Shown piece after piece: positions 1 to 12,937 of a stretch of DNA of 64,000 nucleotides. This DNA is from Arcuatula senhousia. Lineage: Eukaryota > Mollusca > Bivalvia > Mytilida > Mytilidae. The stretch is from NCBI GenBank assembly GCA_963971305.1, contig OZ020304.1, forward strand, positions 1,612,001 through 1,676,000, written 5' to 3'. Positions within the stretch are counted from its first letter, which is position 1, and each line of letters opens with the position of its first letter. The notes under the pieces were generated by a model, which was not told the DNA's origin, searched no databases, and saw nothing but the letters and a program-made list of their open reading frames with translations. The translations under genes and the position numbers were made by a program.

Positions 1-2076
1 GTGACCCTTTAGATCCTAATAATTATAGGGGTATAACCATAACTAGTTGTATGTCAAAATTGTTCAATTCAATTTTGAACTTAAGACTAGAAAAATTTTT
101 AAGAGCTAATGAAATTATTTCTGACGAGCAAATTGGATTTCAAACTGGAAGTAGGACATCTGACCATATTTTTAAATTAAAGACTATCTTGGATAAATAT
201 TTAAATAAATCCAAAAAAGTGTTTGCCTGCTTTATTGACTTAAAAAAGGCTTTTGATTCTGTCCTTCATCCAGCACTTTTTGTAAAATTAGCAGAAATAG
301 GTATCGGAGGAAAATTTCTTTCAGTTATTAAATCTATGTACAGCAATATAATGCTCAGAGTAAAGTTGAGCAGTTCTAGTCTTTCTGATGTTTTCCACTC
401 ATGTGTCGGTGTGTTCCAGGGGGACAACCTTAGCCCAAACTTATTTAATGTTTTTATTAATGATATTACAAAATCATTTGACTCACAGTGTCATCCTATT
501 AAACTTGGGTCAAGGGACATCAGTTGTTTAATGTATGCTGATGACCTTGTACTCCTATCTGAATCTGCAGAGGGTTTACAACATTGTATGGATAAGTCAT
601 ATACATTCTTTTGCTCTCTTGGGCTAGATATAAACTATAGTAAATCTAAGACAATGGTCTTCAACAAATGTGGTCGGCTTTTGTCTTATAGGTTCACTAT
701 GCGCTCCAAAGAGATTGAATCTGTTCGTAATTATAAATACCTAGGTGTTCAACTTAGCCTAAATGGGGGTTTCAAGACTGCCCTTTTGGATCTTACAAAA
801 AGAGCACAAAAAGCTTTTTTTAAGCTCAGTAGTTTATTCAAAAACTTTCCTTGCTTTGTTGAAAATTTTATTTATGTTTTTAACCACATGGTTAAACCTG
901 TGGCTCTTTATGCCTCAGATGTTATTGGTATTTTTGATGTTAAAAAAGCGAACAAATGCAATGAGGAAAATTTACTTGAGAAAACCTATGAATCCTCCCC
1001 TATAGAAAAGGTCAACCTTGCTATGTGTAGATATGTTCTAAATGTTAATAGGAAGACTTGTAAACTAGCCCTGTATGGGGAATTAGGTCACTATCCTTTA
1101 TATATAGACACTGTGATGTCAATGATTAAATTTTGGTCTAGATTTTATGATGACAAACCTAACGATAAGTTACTAAATGAAGCTTTAAATGAAAATATTT
1201 CTATGGTAAAAAATAGCCAACAATGCTGGCTTGGTTGTGTAAAACTCATTTTAGAGAAACTTGGTTATGAATATGTTTTTAATACTGAAAGAGCAATCAA
1301 GGGCAAAATGTTGTCAGATATTAAAAGGAAATTGCAAACTATGTACCATATTAATTGGCTTCAAAACTTAGATAAAAGTGATAAATTAAGGTCTTACAAA
1401 ATATTTAAAAGAGCCTTTGGTTTTGAAAAATACCTTTCATTAGTAAAATCTGTTATGGACAGAGTAAGTTTGTCTAGATTTCGAACTAGTAGCCATAAAC
1501 TTCATATAGAAACTGGTAGATATACTACACCAAAAACTGAGGTAGAAAATAGAATTTGCAAAAACTGTAATTTGAACCTTATTGAGGATGAAAAACACTT
1601 TCTCCTTGTTTGTCCAAAATTTAACGATAGCAGAAAAGAACTTCTAGATAAATGTTTTAATAATAATGTCACAGTCCTTTCAAGCACAGCCCTAAATTCT
1701 TATGGCTACTTAGTAATGAAGATTCTTTAGTTTGTAAAAATGTTGCAAAATTTATAAACAATTGCTCTTTACTGAGAAATACAAACTAACAAATTGCTTT
1801 ATTTTTGTGTACAAATGTACTTTACTGTCACGACTGTTATGCTGCTATGTAACTGTTTGTATTTCTAGTCATATTTTATCATTTTATTGGGCATACTATA
1901 CTGGAGTTGTCCCCCTTGGAACTCAAACTTAATCTTATGGATTAATATTTTATTGTATTGTATTGTTTCTTATATTGTTGTCCTTGTATATTGTTGTCCT
2001 TGTATGTCTTTGTAACTTTTATATACATGTTCATTTATGAGCTTTCTTTCAATAAATATTTCTGTTTCTGTTTCTT
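1..2076 (+). mobile_element. Non-LTR retrotransposon (LINE), 3' part, cut by window edge
   Basis: The window opens inside a LINE. It holds an RT-bearing ORF, about 345 bases of AT-rich 3' UTR with short TTGTATTG-type repeats and a duplicated TTGTTGTCCTTGTAT, and a 3' end at CAATAAATA followed by a short TTTCTG repeat, as expected for elements that end in a microsatellite instead of poly(A). The 5' part (endonuclease, ORF1) is outside the window. It lies in the same sense as the EBPL-like gene that follows and probably sits in its first intron (inference). The clade (jockey/CR1/L2-like) was not resolved. Confidence 0.85.
3..1730 (+). CDS. Reverse transcriptase ORF of LINE, 5' partial
   Basis: The reading frame is open from base 3, so the ATG at 51 is internal; upstream codons read DPNNYRGITITSC, a usual RT entry motif. 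Counted from that Met, the palm motifs are FIDLKKAFD (about 61-69), GVFQGDNLSPNLFN (about 119-132, usually GVRQGD) and the catalytic YADD (about 162-165). The C-terminus has a CxxC...H...C zinc-knuckle-like motif (CKNC...HFLLVC, about 514-532), typical of zf-RVT tails. The frame runs uninterrupted for 575 codons, so this copy is fairly young. Its role would be target-primed reverse transcription of its own RNA. Activity cannot be judged without the 5' half. Confidence 0.9.
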   Translation, partial: DPLDPNNYRGITITSCMSKLFNSILNLRLEKFLRANEIISDEQIGFQTGSRTSDHIFKLKTILDKYLNKSKKVFACFIDLKKAFDSVLHPALFVKLAEIGIGGKFLSVIKSMYSNIMLRVKLSSSSLSDVFHSCVGVFQGDNLSPNLFNVFINDITKSFDSQCHPIKLGSRDISCLMYADDLVLLSESAEGLQHCMDKSYTFFCSLGLDINYSKSKTMVFNKCGRLLSYRFTMRSKEIESVRNYKYLGVQLSLNGGFKTALLDLTKRAQKAFFKLSSLFKNFPCFVENFIYVFNHMVKPVALYASDVIGIFDVKKANKCNEENLLEKTYESSPIEKVNLAMCRYVLNVNRKTCKLALYGELGHYPLYIDTVMSMIKFWSRFYDDKPNDKLLNEALNENISMVKNSQQCWLGCVKLILEKLGYEYVFNTERAIKGKMLSDIKRKLQTMYHINWLQNLDKSDKLRSYKIFKRAFGFEKYLSLVKSVMDRVSLSRFRTSSHKLHIETGRYTTPKTEVENRICKNCNLNLIEDEKHFLLVCPKFNDSRKELLDKCFNNNVTVLSSTALNSYGYLVMKIL

Positions 2077-2683
2077 AATAGTCATGATAGTGAAATAGTT
2101 TAATCTTAATATTAATATGAGGCAGGTTAAACCTGTGACGCTCCCGAATTTACAATTGATTTAATTTATTTTTTGTTCGAAAATAAAAACAAACAAGCAT
2201 TTGATGACATCTAAAATTTCTAAAAAAAAAAAAAGCATTAAAAAGACGCAGAAAGTTCGGGAAAACAAGAGTGCTAAACTGGACATTGAAGGAAAATTCA
2301 GCTCATAGTACAACTAAATAATTGACTTTTTTTTCATGGAGTGTATGAATATTTTACAAGCTAAAAACATTTTTAATGTTTATATGCGAGTGATGTAATG
2401 TTCAGGTCCTGCCAAGTTGCATGAGACCCAAAATATAATGAAAGAAAAATTGTTCTCCTCATTCAGATTTTCGGAAGTTTTTGAAAGTCTGCACACGCAC
2501 AGAAAATTGACAGGAAATACTATCACATAGTCTTTAATTATCTTGCCCCATGGACCCAAATTAACCTTCCCATGGAATGGTTTTTATTTTGGTATCTTTG
2601 TGAGCTTTTAGGACAATGCCATTCTCATATTAATGCAGAGTGCTGTATATATTGTTTTGTAACTCTTGTTATTATTATTGTAG
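2077..2683 (+). other. Intron sequence, no gene seen
   Basis: AT-rich sequence between the LINE tail and the first visible EBPL-like exon. It holds short homopolymers and ends in a polypyrimidine-type acceptor (TTATTATTATTGTAG). No coding segment or repeat boundary was recognised. Confidence 0.6.
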
Positions 2684-4377
<1,694 letters not shown>

Positions 4378-5440
4378 ATATTGTAGTTAACTTAGGTTAA
4401 GTCTGTATTTGATGTAAAATATTTGATCAGAAATAGTCAAATTCAATCAGATACATTTTTTGGCCTAAACTGATATCAAATGAAATATCTTTCTTAAATA
4501 CACTGGTTGAGTAATTTTGAGGTTTGAGCACTCTAACTCGTTGTGCATGTTCTACAAGCTGTAACAAATGACCACCAAGTGTTAAAATGATTTTAATTGT
4601 TCAACAGAATTTCTATAATACACTGTATACATGTACATGTATGAATCCAAATATTATTATCCAATTTAAATCTAGTATGCAAAATCTAAAATTCAACTGT
4701 ATGCATTGTTATATACATGTTCTCAGAACTGAACTGTGCAGATGAGTTTTGTAATCATTTTTCCCCCCGAGAACATTATTGTTATTTGATTGTTTTACAT
4801 ATTTTGAATATGAGATGGATATCTCATGATTTTTTACCTAAACTTGTATTTTTATATATATATATATATTTTTTTAATTGTACATTGTAGATTTTTAGAT
4901 TTTTTTTACATTATCTTCTGAGGCAGCAAATGCAGTCACTGTTGAAAACATTTTTTTTAATATGATTTCCAAATTCTGTTAAATATAATTGTGCATATAT
5001 ATTTGTATGAATCCATTTCATAATTTCTTAGAAATTGCACCTTTTGTGCTAGTTAGAACAATCAACTTAGAACTTGTATTTAACACATCTAAATGATTAA
5101 ATCAAAAACTTATGACAAGAATCTTTTTTTAAATATCAAAGACAATATTATAAAAGTATTATATAAAGTTAATTTTTAATTATTAAATGATTGCATCATT
5201 TTATTTTTGTTACTGTCTTTATATACTTGTATTTTGTATTAAAAGTTACAAAAGAAGAATAGTTTAATTCATATTCATTACATACACAAATCCCTTAATT
5301 GATAAAAGAACACAAATCTAATGCGAAAGAAAAAAATATGAAGCCCAGTGTCATTCTTCCTTCTATCAATATTATGTTTCTGTCCATATACCAAATGAAA
5401 AAAAAACCTCACATTTTTGTATCGTCTTCATATTTTGCCA
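4378..5440 (+). other. Probable 3' UTR and AT-rich downstream sequence
   Basis: Very AT-rich, with a TA microsatellite near 4855 and many candidate poly(A) hexamers; the transcript end cannot be fixed. No ORF or element boundary was recognised. Confidence 0.5.
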
Positions 5441-5559
5441 GTAATTTCATCCTGAAGTACTATGTTGTGTAAAGCAATTACTTATGCAATTAGAGAATTG
5501 AGTCCTGCTTTGTTAGTTCCAAAAATGGAACTTCCCCACATTCATGTAATTAAGTTTGT

Positions 5560-5695
5560 CAGTTACCTGCTTGATGTCGGTGATTTCTTCCAGGTACTCT
5601 GGTTTCGTCCACCATTAAAACTGACTGCCCTGTAGTGCCTAGGTGTGCTAACTGCCAAAGGGGGTGTTAAACACCAACACACACACAAACAAGGC
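5560..5695 (+). repeat. SINE-like 3' tail ending in CA repeat
   Basis: Contains TCGTCCACCATTAAAACTG and GGGTGTTAAACACCAACAC, then a short AC-rich tail. This resembles the GTTAAACACCAA(TC)n tails that are common at mollusc SINE ends (recall, not searched). No tRNA-like head was recognised nearby. Confidence 0.4.
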
Positions 5696-5864
5696 AACAT
5701 GGAAGACTGCTTTTCTGGCTGTACACTAACATTTACAGCGAGATAGCACGGACAAAGGAAACTTTGAGAAAGACTTCTGGCTTCATACAGTGAAATGGTC
5801 CAACTAACGGTTTACCCAGCTAATAACCTTTGTCAAATGTAGTGAAGAAATGATAGTCATTCCA

Positions 5865-6370
5865 TTATTACATGGCCAACGAGAACCAAGTCATTGTAGA
5901 AATGACTATTGACGTTTTGAAGAACAATGCATTTTAATTATGCCCTGCCTAAGAAAGTAGAGGGGCATATAGTGTTCAGGTCTGTTCTTCTGTCCATCTG
6001 TCCCAAATTCCCAATTCCTGCTTACTGACAATTGCCACATCAACTATATTGGTAAGGTAGGCTAAGCACAATATGCTGGATTTGACACATGGATGACCAC
6101 TTACAGAAGAATGGTTAAAGTCTATTCCTGCCAACAGGCAAGTACCTCATCGATCAAAGTGGTATGGTATGTGCATCTACGGATGCTTACCAAGATACAT
6201 GGTTCAGATGCTGGCAATGACCTTCTCTTTCTGCATGAATGAGCACTTAAACTTTCGAAAAGTTAAAGTCAATTCCTGCTTAGTGACAATAATGTGTAAC
6301 AAGGTGAGCTTCCTAATTGATAGATTACCTACCTGTTTGATAAATATAAGTGGGGACTGTGTCTGACATA
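5865..6370 (+). repeat. Hairpin-ended modular repeat, ATGCCCC type, copy 1
   Basis: From 5940 it reads ATGCCCTGCC then AGAGGGGCAT, a terminal stem-loop, followed by TTCTGTCCATCTGTCC and modules with TTGGTAAGGTAGG and GATGACCACTTACAGAAG. The 75 bp before the hairpin (AGAAATGACTATTGACGT) recur before the copy at 6838, so a larger unit is duplicated. The far end is not sharp. Confidence 0.55.
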
Positions 6371-6837
6371 TTTTCTAGTTCAAAATATTATTATATTATT
6401 AATCATTTCAAAACAGATTTAATTTTTTACACATTTATCAGAAAAAATAAATTTTAAATTGTTTGTTAGGATACAAAGTGAAACTATATTACATTTATCA
6501 AAAATGAAATTAAATATCTGGGTACATGATCAAGATTAACATACTGGTAATTAAAAAGGGGAGGATAAAAATAGGTAAAGATAACTTTCTTAATAAATGA
6601 AGGTCCAAAATAATTAAATTACCAATGTATAACTTCATAAGTAAATTCTACAATTGTTGACAATGAATACCATGAAAGAGCTCATAAAACGTACCCCAAG
6701 CTTCATATTGATTTTTGTGGAAAAAGTAGAAAAACAAATAAATATCCTCAGCTCCCAAAATTCATCAAATCAAATAATAAAATAGGAGGTACACATCATT
6801 ATAGAAATGACCATTGACGTATCAAAGAACCAAGCAT

Positions 6838-8060
6838 TTTTATTATGCCCTGCCTACGAAAGTAGAGGGGTATATAGTGATCGGGTCTGTTCTTTTATGT
6901 CACCAAGGTAGTGTGAAATCTTCATGAAAATTCATTGAGGGGTTTAGGAGGAGTTAGGATTAGAGATGAGTACCTCCTTATCTTCTAATGGCTAAATCCA
7001 TGTTTTTCTATTGGAAACCTAATATATACCAATTAGGTCACAAATTTTGAAATAGAAATTGCACATCTACATTATGTCAAAAAGACTGTAAAAGTTTAAG
7101 AACTAGATAATGTGTCTATGAGCCACAGGATGGCCCTCCCGTTCTTGAAATATCATTTACCCTCAATGTGTATTACCTGGGAAATGGACCTTTACCAAGA
7201 AATTGATCAAAGGTGTTCATGTGTAAAATATTTTTCGCTGTGACCTTATTTCTGGTGGGTGGTGCCATGTTACCAAGACTCATCTAGTAATGAGTAGTAG
7301 TAGTAGTAACATGTAGTATTCAAGATATGGACCTTAACCAAGAACTTAACAAAAGTCATTCATGCGTAAAATATAGGTCACAGTCACCTCATTTCTAGTG
7401 GCATCTAGTGGTGAAATATCATTGACCCCCAACATCTAGTATCCAAGTTATGGACCTTAACCAAGAACGTAACCGAAGTCATTCATGCATAAAGTATATA
7501 TCACAGTGACCTAATTTTTATTGCGTGGTGTCATGTTACCCAAGACACATCTAGTGGTGAAATACCATTGACCATCAACATGTAGTATCCGAGTAATGGA
7601 CCTTAATCAAGAACTTAACTTGGCCAAAATGTTACGGACGGACGGACGTAAGGACGGACAAGGGTAAAACTATATGTCCGATCCACATACGTGGTCGGGC
7701 CATAAAAATCTTTTAAAATCTTAAAATCACAGTTGATATGAACCCCCTGCAGTCCAATGGCGAACATCGTGTTTTGCTATTGGAGACCCCAAATATGATT
7801 ATCAGAGATTAAATTAGAATAAGAAGGTGCAATTCAACATTATGTCATCAAGATTGTGTGAAAAAGGGGTGCCCTCTCATCTAATTATAATGGGGAAGTC
7901 CATGTTTTGCTATTCACCAAATTGTTAAATAAAAGGTGCAGCCAAATTATGTCACAAAGATTGTGTAAAAGTTTCATGAAAATCCATTGATGGGTTTAGG
8001 AGGATTTGCGGGTTAGAGATGTATACCCTAAGTTGAAACAGACGGACGGCTGAGTGTCTG
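6838..8060 (+). repeat. Hairpin-ended modular repeat, copy 2, split by an insertion
   Basis: Starts ATGCCCTGCCTACGAAAGT...AGAGGGGTAT and carries modules with TTCATGAAAATTCATTGA and AATTGCACATCTACATTATG. It is interrupted at 7101-7704 by another family and resumes with a second set of the same modules (TTCATGAAAATCCATTGATG near 7975), ending at a CAGACGGACGG tract. Confidence 0.55.
7101..7704 (+). repeat. Modular repeat, CCGACC/GGTCGGG hairpin family, copy 1
   Basis: Starts AACTAGATAATGTGTCTATG and has modules of about 130 bp (CATCTAGTGGTGAAATA, TGGACCTTAACCAAGAAC, GTCACAGTGACC). It ends with a CGGACGGACG tract and a terminal hairpin between TATGTCCGATCC and GGTCGGGCCATA. The same family is at 55835-56588. 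Confidence 0.75.
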
Positions 8061-8149
8061 ACGTCAGACATCAGCAGGAGCATAAATTGCATAGATCCTG
8101 GACAAGATATATGCATAGACCTGTTTATTACAATATGCAGTTCTATGAT

Positions 8150-9470
8150 ATTTGGAAACAAACAAAAATTGTTGAACTCTGATTGAGAGTTCAACAAAGC
8201 TAGAAACAAGTACAAGAGACTAACCAAGAATGCAGTGTAAAAGAACAAAGAAGAGTTGAAACTGAGTATATTACCAAATGAAGTTCTGGCATTAATTTGA
8301 ATTGAGAACGAAAACACGAGCTGGTATATCTGAATTGATTATGGAAACACAAGATGGGACCAAAGTCCAGTTCCCTACAACGAATGACAAAGAAAAGACA
8401 GAAACAGTCTCAAAGTTCTCCGCTAGCGTTTTCACCTTAGAAGATACCAGATATATCCCTAAACTAAAAGATCAACATGTTAATGAAGTCATGAAGCAAA
8501 TAGAAACCAAAGAAGAGAGTTACTTAATAGAACTGAACACCAAGAGTCAGACTTATTACAGCTAGAACAAACGTAATCGAATTCCGCCTGGATAAATGTA
8601 AAGTGTTAACTGGAAATTTACTGCGAACTACGACCTTAGAGCATGTTTAGAAGGAAAAAAGATATTGCAGTTACCGTACGCAGAAGCAAACTAAGTTTCG
8701 AACATCTACATGAATAAGAAGATAAGCAAAGCGAACACGCAGTACAGTATAAACTGGGACTGATTAAATTAGCCACCCAAAAATAAATCACTGCTGTTTA
8801 AAATGTACAGAGACGAGCAACAAAGCTTACTCCTGCTTTAAAATACTCACCAAAAGTAATAGACAAGCACTGCTGTTGAAAATGTACAGAGACGAGCAAC
8901 AAAACGTACCCCTGCATTAAAATACTCACCAAAAGTCAAAGACAAGCATTGCTGTTGAAAATGTACAGAGACGAGCAGCAAAACGTACCCCTGCTTTAAA
9001 ATACTCACCAAAAGTCAAAGACAAGCACTGCTGTTGAAAATGTACAGAGACGAGCAACAAAACGTACCTCTGCTTTAAAATACTCACCAAAAGTCAAAGA
9101 CAAGCACTGCTGTTGAAAATGTACAGAGACGAGCAACAAAACGTACCTCTGCTTTAAAATACTCACCAAAAGTCAAAGACAAGCACTGCTGTTGAAAATG
9201 TACAGAGACGAGCAACAAAACGTACCCCTGCTTTAAAAGACATAGCTATAGCTCGCGGTAAAATAACTCAAATTACAAACTTAGAAATACAGAAGCGCTA
9301 GATGGGACACTGCTAAAACCTATAAACTGAAATACACGTATAATACATAAACTTGAGGCCATATAAAAGATAAAACTACTAGCCATCAACCGAATCATCG
9401 AGCCTAAAACACAGTGTTGTAAATGCATCCATACTGAGTTCAGTGATGACAAACACTTATCCAACACAAA
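8150..9470 (+). pseudogene. Decayed LINE (CR1-like) relic
   Basis: Broken frames keep LINE signatures in the expected order: KARNKYKRLTKNAV (about 8200), FPTTNDKEKTE...SASVFTLEDT (8371-8455, the linker before RT), DKCKVL (about 8595), LGLIKLAT (about 8755) and ENVQRRATKR (repeated, see the array). Most of the RT palm is gone and stops are frequent, so the copy is inactive. The longest open piece is 8302-8565. Confidence 0.65.
8789..9238 (+). repeat. 79-bp tandem array inside the LINE relic, about 5.7 copies
   Basis: The unit runs from CACTGCTG through ACAGAGACGAGCAACAAAAC to AAAGTCAAAGACAAG. Copies are nearly identical (a few substitutions) and the last is cut after CTGCTTTAAAA. One frame of each unit reads ENVQRRATKR.PALKY, the LINE motif just after the RT fingers-thumb region. 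Because 79 is not a multiple of 3, successive units shift frame and cannot encode a repeated protein. Confidence 0.9.
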
Positions 9471-9794
9471 TTCATGCAGAAATTCAAATTTGACCTTAGA
9501 GCAAAAGCTTCACACTGGCAAAGAAGATCTAAGCACAGTGTTATAAGACAGCGCTAAGTTATTTAGACGATGTCAATAACATACAAATATGCATATTAAC
9601 TCGAGGAATTTACCTTATGTGGTCTCATGTTAATAATGGTATAACCAAAGATAAAACTAATTTACATAATACAATCAAGTTTTATTCTAAAAAAACTGAA
9701 ATGTTATCTTGATTTTTTAAATCAATTATTTTTATTATCAATTATTATTTTTTTAACTGAAATGTTATCTTGAATATCTTGACAAGTTGTATCA
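9471..9794. other. No gene seen
   Basis: AT-rich spacer with a local duplication of AACTGAAATGTTATCTTGA (near 9698 and 9756). No coding signal was seen. Confidence 0.5.
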
Positions 9795-10170
9795 CAGGGA
9801 CTTGCTCCCCTCTATCAACATTTTGTTAGAGTCAATGTCATCTTCGCTAGCACTAAATAGGGGGGTGGATCGTAACCCTTGGCTAGCGAAGATGATGTCA
9901 CGCGGCGGTACAAAGAATTAAACACTTGTGCGGTACGAAAAAAAAAACTTGACTCTAACAAAATATTGATAGAGCATGGGCGGATCCAGGATTTTAGTTT
10001 AGGGGGCGTGAACCTTTTTTGCCGAGCGGAGCGAGGCACGATTTTTTTTAGTGTTTTTACGTGGATTTTATGCATAAAAATATAATTTTTGCAAGTTTTA
10101 GGGGGGGCGCACGCCCCTCATGTCCCCCTCTGAATCCGGTCCTGTAGAGGGGAGTATATAAGTCCCTGTG
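9795..10170. mobile_element. MITE with CACAGGGACTT ends, carrying a nested MITE
   Basis: The left end CACAGGGACTT and right end AAGTCCCTGTG are inverted repeats. Inside, TTTTGTTAGAGTCAA (about 9822) pairs with TTGACTCTAACAAAA (about 9949), and TCATCTTCGCTAGC pairs with GCTAGCGAAGATGA. Between two TAGAG repeats lies a second element (about 9977-10144) that starts CATGGGCGGATCCAGG and ends GAATCCGGTCCTG. That inner family recurs at 44368-44530. Confidence 0.65.
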
Positions 10171-11220
10171 CTTGTATATATAATTTCATGGTCATACGGA
10201 CCTATTTATGCCAGATATGAAGTAAGGGTTTCGAAGTAAGCACAGTTCTCTGTGATAATATCAAAAATGGGTCAAAAATAGGGTCCCCCCATAGCTAAAT
10301 AAATGAATAAAAAATTGTAAATGAAATGACGTTAATTGAATATTTCATGTACAATAAATTCCGTTTTCAGATTGACTTAATGAAAGAATAAGTCGGCTTC
10401 AACCATGGCCAGTTGTAGGGAGAAAAATAGCGGGAAAGTCAAGGGCCACAACTTCACCTGAACTTCTTGAAAACAAACTGCAGCAGTCGACCAGCATCCA
10501 AAAATTATATAATTCATTTCACAGACGCTCTGTCAAGGTAAAATAACAGTTTTGTTTTATCATTTAGATTATGATGCACCAAGAATCACACTCGACATTT
10601 TTGATAATTTATTTTTATTGCTCGCCAGCCTATTAAGTTTTTTTTTTCAAACCGTGGAGGGCATCTGCTATCATGGCTTAAAGTTAAATGATCAGTTTAT
10701 TTAGCAGTTGTCATGGTTGTGCATACACATCGATAGATCTTGTAAATACACAAAAAAGTGAATCCATATATAGGTACCAAAGCAGATGTCCGTAAAACTG
10801 TCAATTCACATCACAGAAAAACAATAGAGGGGGTATTTATTTTTTTCACCATGTACAAGCCCCTGTGATTCATATCTCATACACACTGTATTTTGAGGAT
10901 TCAACCCCATCTGATGTTATTCAGCGCTCATCAGCATCTTCATCTTCATTTTATCCCTATATACAGGTGCTCATAACCCGAATAATACAGTCGTTATATT
11001 TCGCTCCTTGCAGTCCCTACAATAACGCCTGAATGCTCATACGATAATAATTCGTCAAAATTTGTTCGATGAGCATACTGTGTTGACAAAAATTTATTAG
11101 GACCAGTGTAGATAAAATTCATTATCATTAATTTATCATTAATTATCACATAATTCACACCTTTTTGTCATATCTGTTTTAGAAAAGATCAAACTAATCT
11201 TATCAACTAATTAATTAACA
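10171..11220. other. Intergenic, no gene seen
   Basis: Contains another CAAGCCCCTGTG end-like string near 10857 that may be a further relic of the 9795 family. Otherwise AT-rich, with no supported ORF. Confidence 0.4.
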
Positions 11221-11627
11221 TCATTAAAAGGATTGTGATTGGCTGTCTGAACTGGACAGCGAGTGACGGAGAATTTCCATTGGACGAGTTCAAGCCCTGT
11301 CCCACCAAAGTAAGCAAAGACGGATAGGGCTTGGATCATTCGAGTTAAGGTGCTCACGGCTGTCAATTTTTGATGAGCTGCTAGTGTGAGATTTGCCTGA
11401 AAATTGAAAGATCAAAGGAAAAAATAAAAAATTCAAAGAAATTAGTTTAAACATATTTATTTATCCTTTATTGGAAACAAGCATAATGTTAATGTGAATC
11501 CCTCTCCAGCTAACGGATTGTGAATGGCCTTTGTTGTGGCCCCCATTGAGCTTGTCCAAATAATTATGCCGTCTTCCTACGACCTAAAAAAGTCCAAATG
11601 ACAAAAACCCCAGAAAGACTCATGATT

Positions 11628-11880
11628 ATCTGGACTACCATTGAGCCTACTCTTATCCAACTTTACAAAGGGGTTTTATCATGCATGGGGTATTGCTCTT
11701 TTATGCACAGGACAACCTTTTTGTCGCTTCCGAAGGACTTTCAGTTCTTGAGACCATCCTTGCAAATGGTGTGAAGAGAGAGTTGGAGAATTGGCTCATG
11801 AAAGTTCACCCTTGACGAGGATCAAACCACCAACTTCAGTGTTAGTAGCCCGACGCGTTAACCACTACACCAAAAAAATT
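11628..11880 (-). mobile_element. tRNA-derived SINE
   Basis: On the minus strand, from about 11875, there is a tRNA-like head with an A-box-like GTAGTGGTTAACGCG and a B-box-like GGTTTGATCC, then a body with GGTTGTCCTGTGCATAAAAG and GGATAAGAGTAGGCTCAAT. The body recurs without a head at 32098-32190 and 50490-50585. This is a Pol III-type internal promoter by homology; clover-leaf folding was not tested. Confidence 0.6.
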
Positions 11881-11999
11881 TGCAGACAAATTGCTGACTG
11901 GATGCTTGCAATATGCTTGACACTTGACAGGACTGCATCCAAGGACATTTTTGCACTGTCCGTGATAGTCAAGAGTCTTAATCTAATGTCATGAATTTT

Positions 12000-12807
12000 A
12001 CTAATTAAATATTTCTAATGAGATCAGAAGAGGTACAGGAAGAGTCTTTTGACTGTGCAGATTTTTCTAAAATTTATGAGTTGAGGTTGGTCTAAGGCCA
12101 ACACAAAAAACATATGTGTTTCCTATTAAATGTGGGTACCCTACCCTACCTATTTTTTCATGCCTACCCAGGCATTTTTATTGCCATATTTGCTTAAGTC
12201 CTGTTAAACTTAAATTCCACTCCCCATTTACTCAAGGTAAAATAAAATTGTAAGAAAAAAAATGTAATAAGAAACATGCATATTTTTTGTTTGGTCTAAT
12301 CTCAGATTTTTTTTTGTGTATACATGCAATACTGCATTTTAAAGCATCAGTTCAGTCATATGGAAAATATAATTGTTGACTGTCTGTTACATTTAGACCA
12401 GCAATTGAATCATACCTTTTGTAAAGTAAAGCTTGAAATGAAAAGCCATAACTAGCATTGATCAAGATTTATCATGATCCTGACCATACGTGCATTAGAG
12501 CCCAAGGTGAGGAAAGAAACATGAGTGTTTGAAATATTTGATCACAACTTACGACTTGCTACATGTAGGTCATTTGCACTTTCGTTGAAGAATGCTGGCA
12601 GTTTTCCATCACAAATTTTTAAATTACCTGTGATTTATGATCATTTATGGAGGTGGTTTCATTATTATAAAAAAATGTTTGAATCCATGCAGTCTATCAG
12701 ATTAAAGGTAAAGAGATATATTTATAGCAAATATTCCCAAACAATGCATTGATTTATTTCTTACCATTTCTCTTACTTTACATGTTACAGATATAAAGGA
12801 AGTAAAG
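12000..12807 (+). other. Upstream of the pyruvate-kinase start; possible 5' UTR exon end
   Basis: AT-rich, with no promoter motif that can be called. An acceptor (TACATGTTACAG) at 12779-12790 is followed by 17 bases in frame with the ATG at 12808, so the first coding exon is probably preceded by a separate 5' leader exon that was not located. Confidence 0.45.
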
Positions 12808-12937
12808 ATGAGTATTTACAGCTCATTGCCAGACACAGATAGTGTGGCAGGACAATTAGATCACATGTGTAGACTCGACATTGACGAGAATATCAAAGCC
12901 ATGATGGGACGTATGACCTCAATTATAGGAACAATAG
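12808..12937 (+). CDS. PK exon 1, start codon
   Basis: 130 nt. ATG at 12808 opens [11 protein letters not shown], then [10 protein letters not shown], the conserved PK N-terminal helix. The exon stays open upstream to the acceptor, so a few more residues are formally possible, but the length matches animal PK. Ends with G of a split Gly codon before donor GTATAT. Confidence 0.88.

Noticed and set aside
11800..11875. Functional tRNA gene on the minus strand
   Set aside because: A and B boxes are recognisable but it continues into a repeated SINE body; a proper clover-leaf was not evident.
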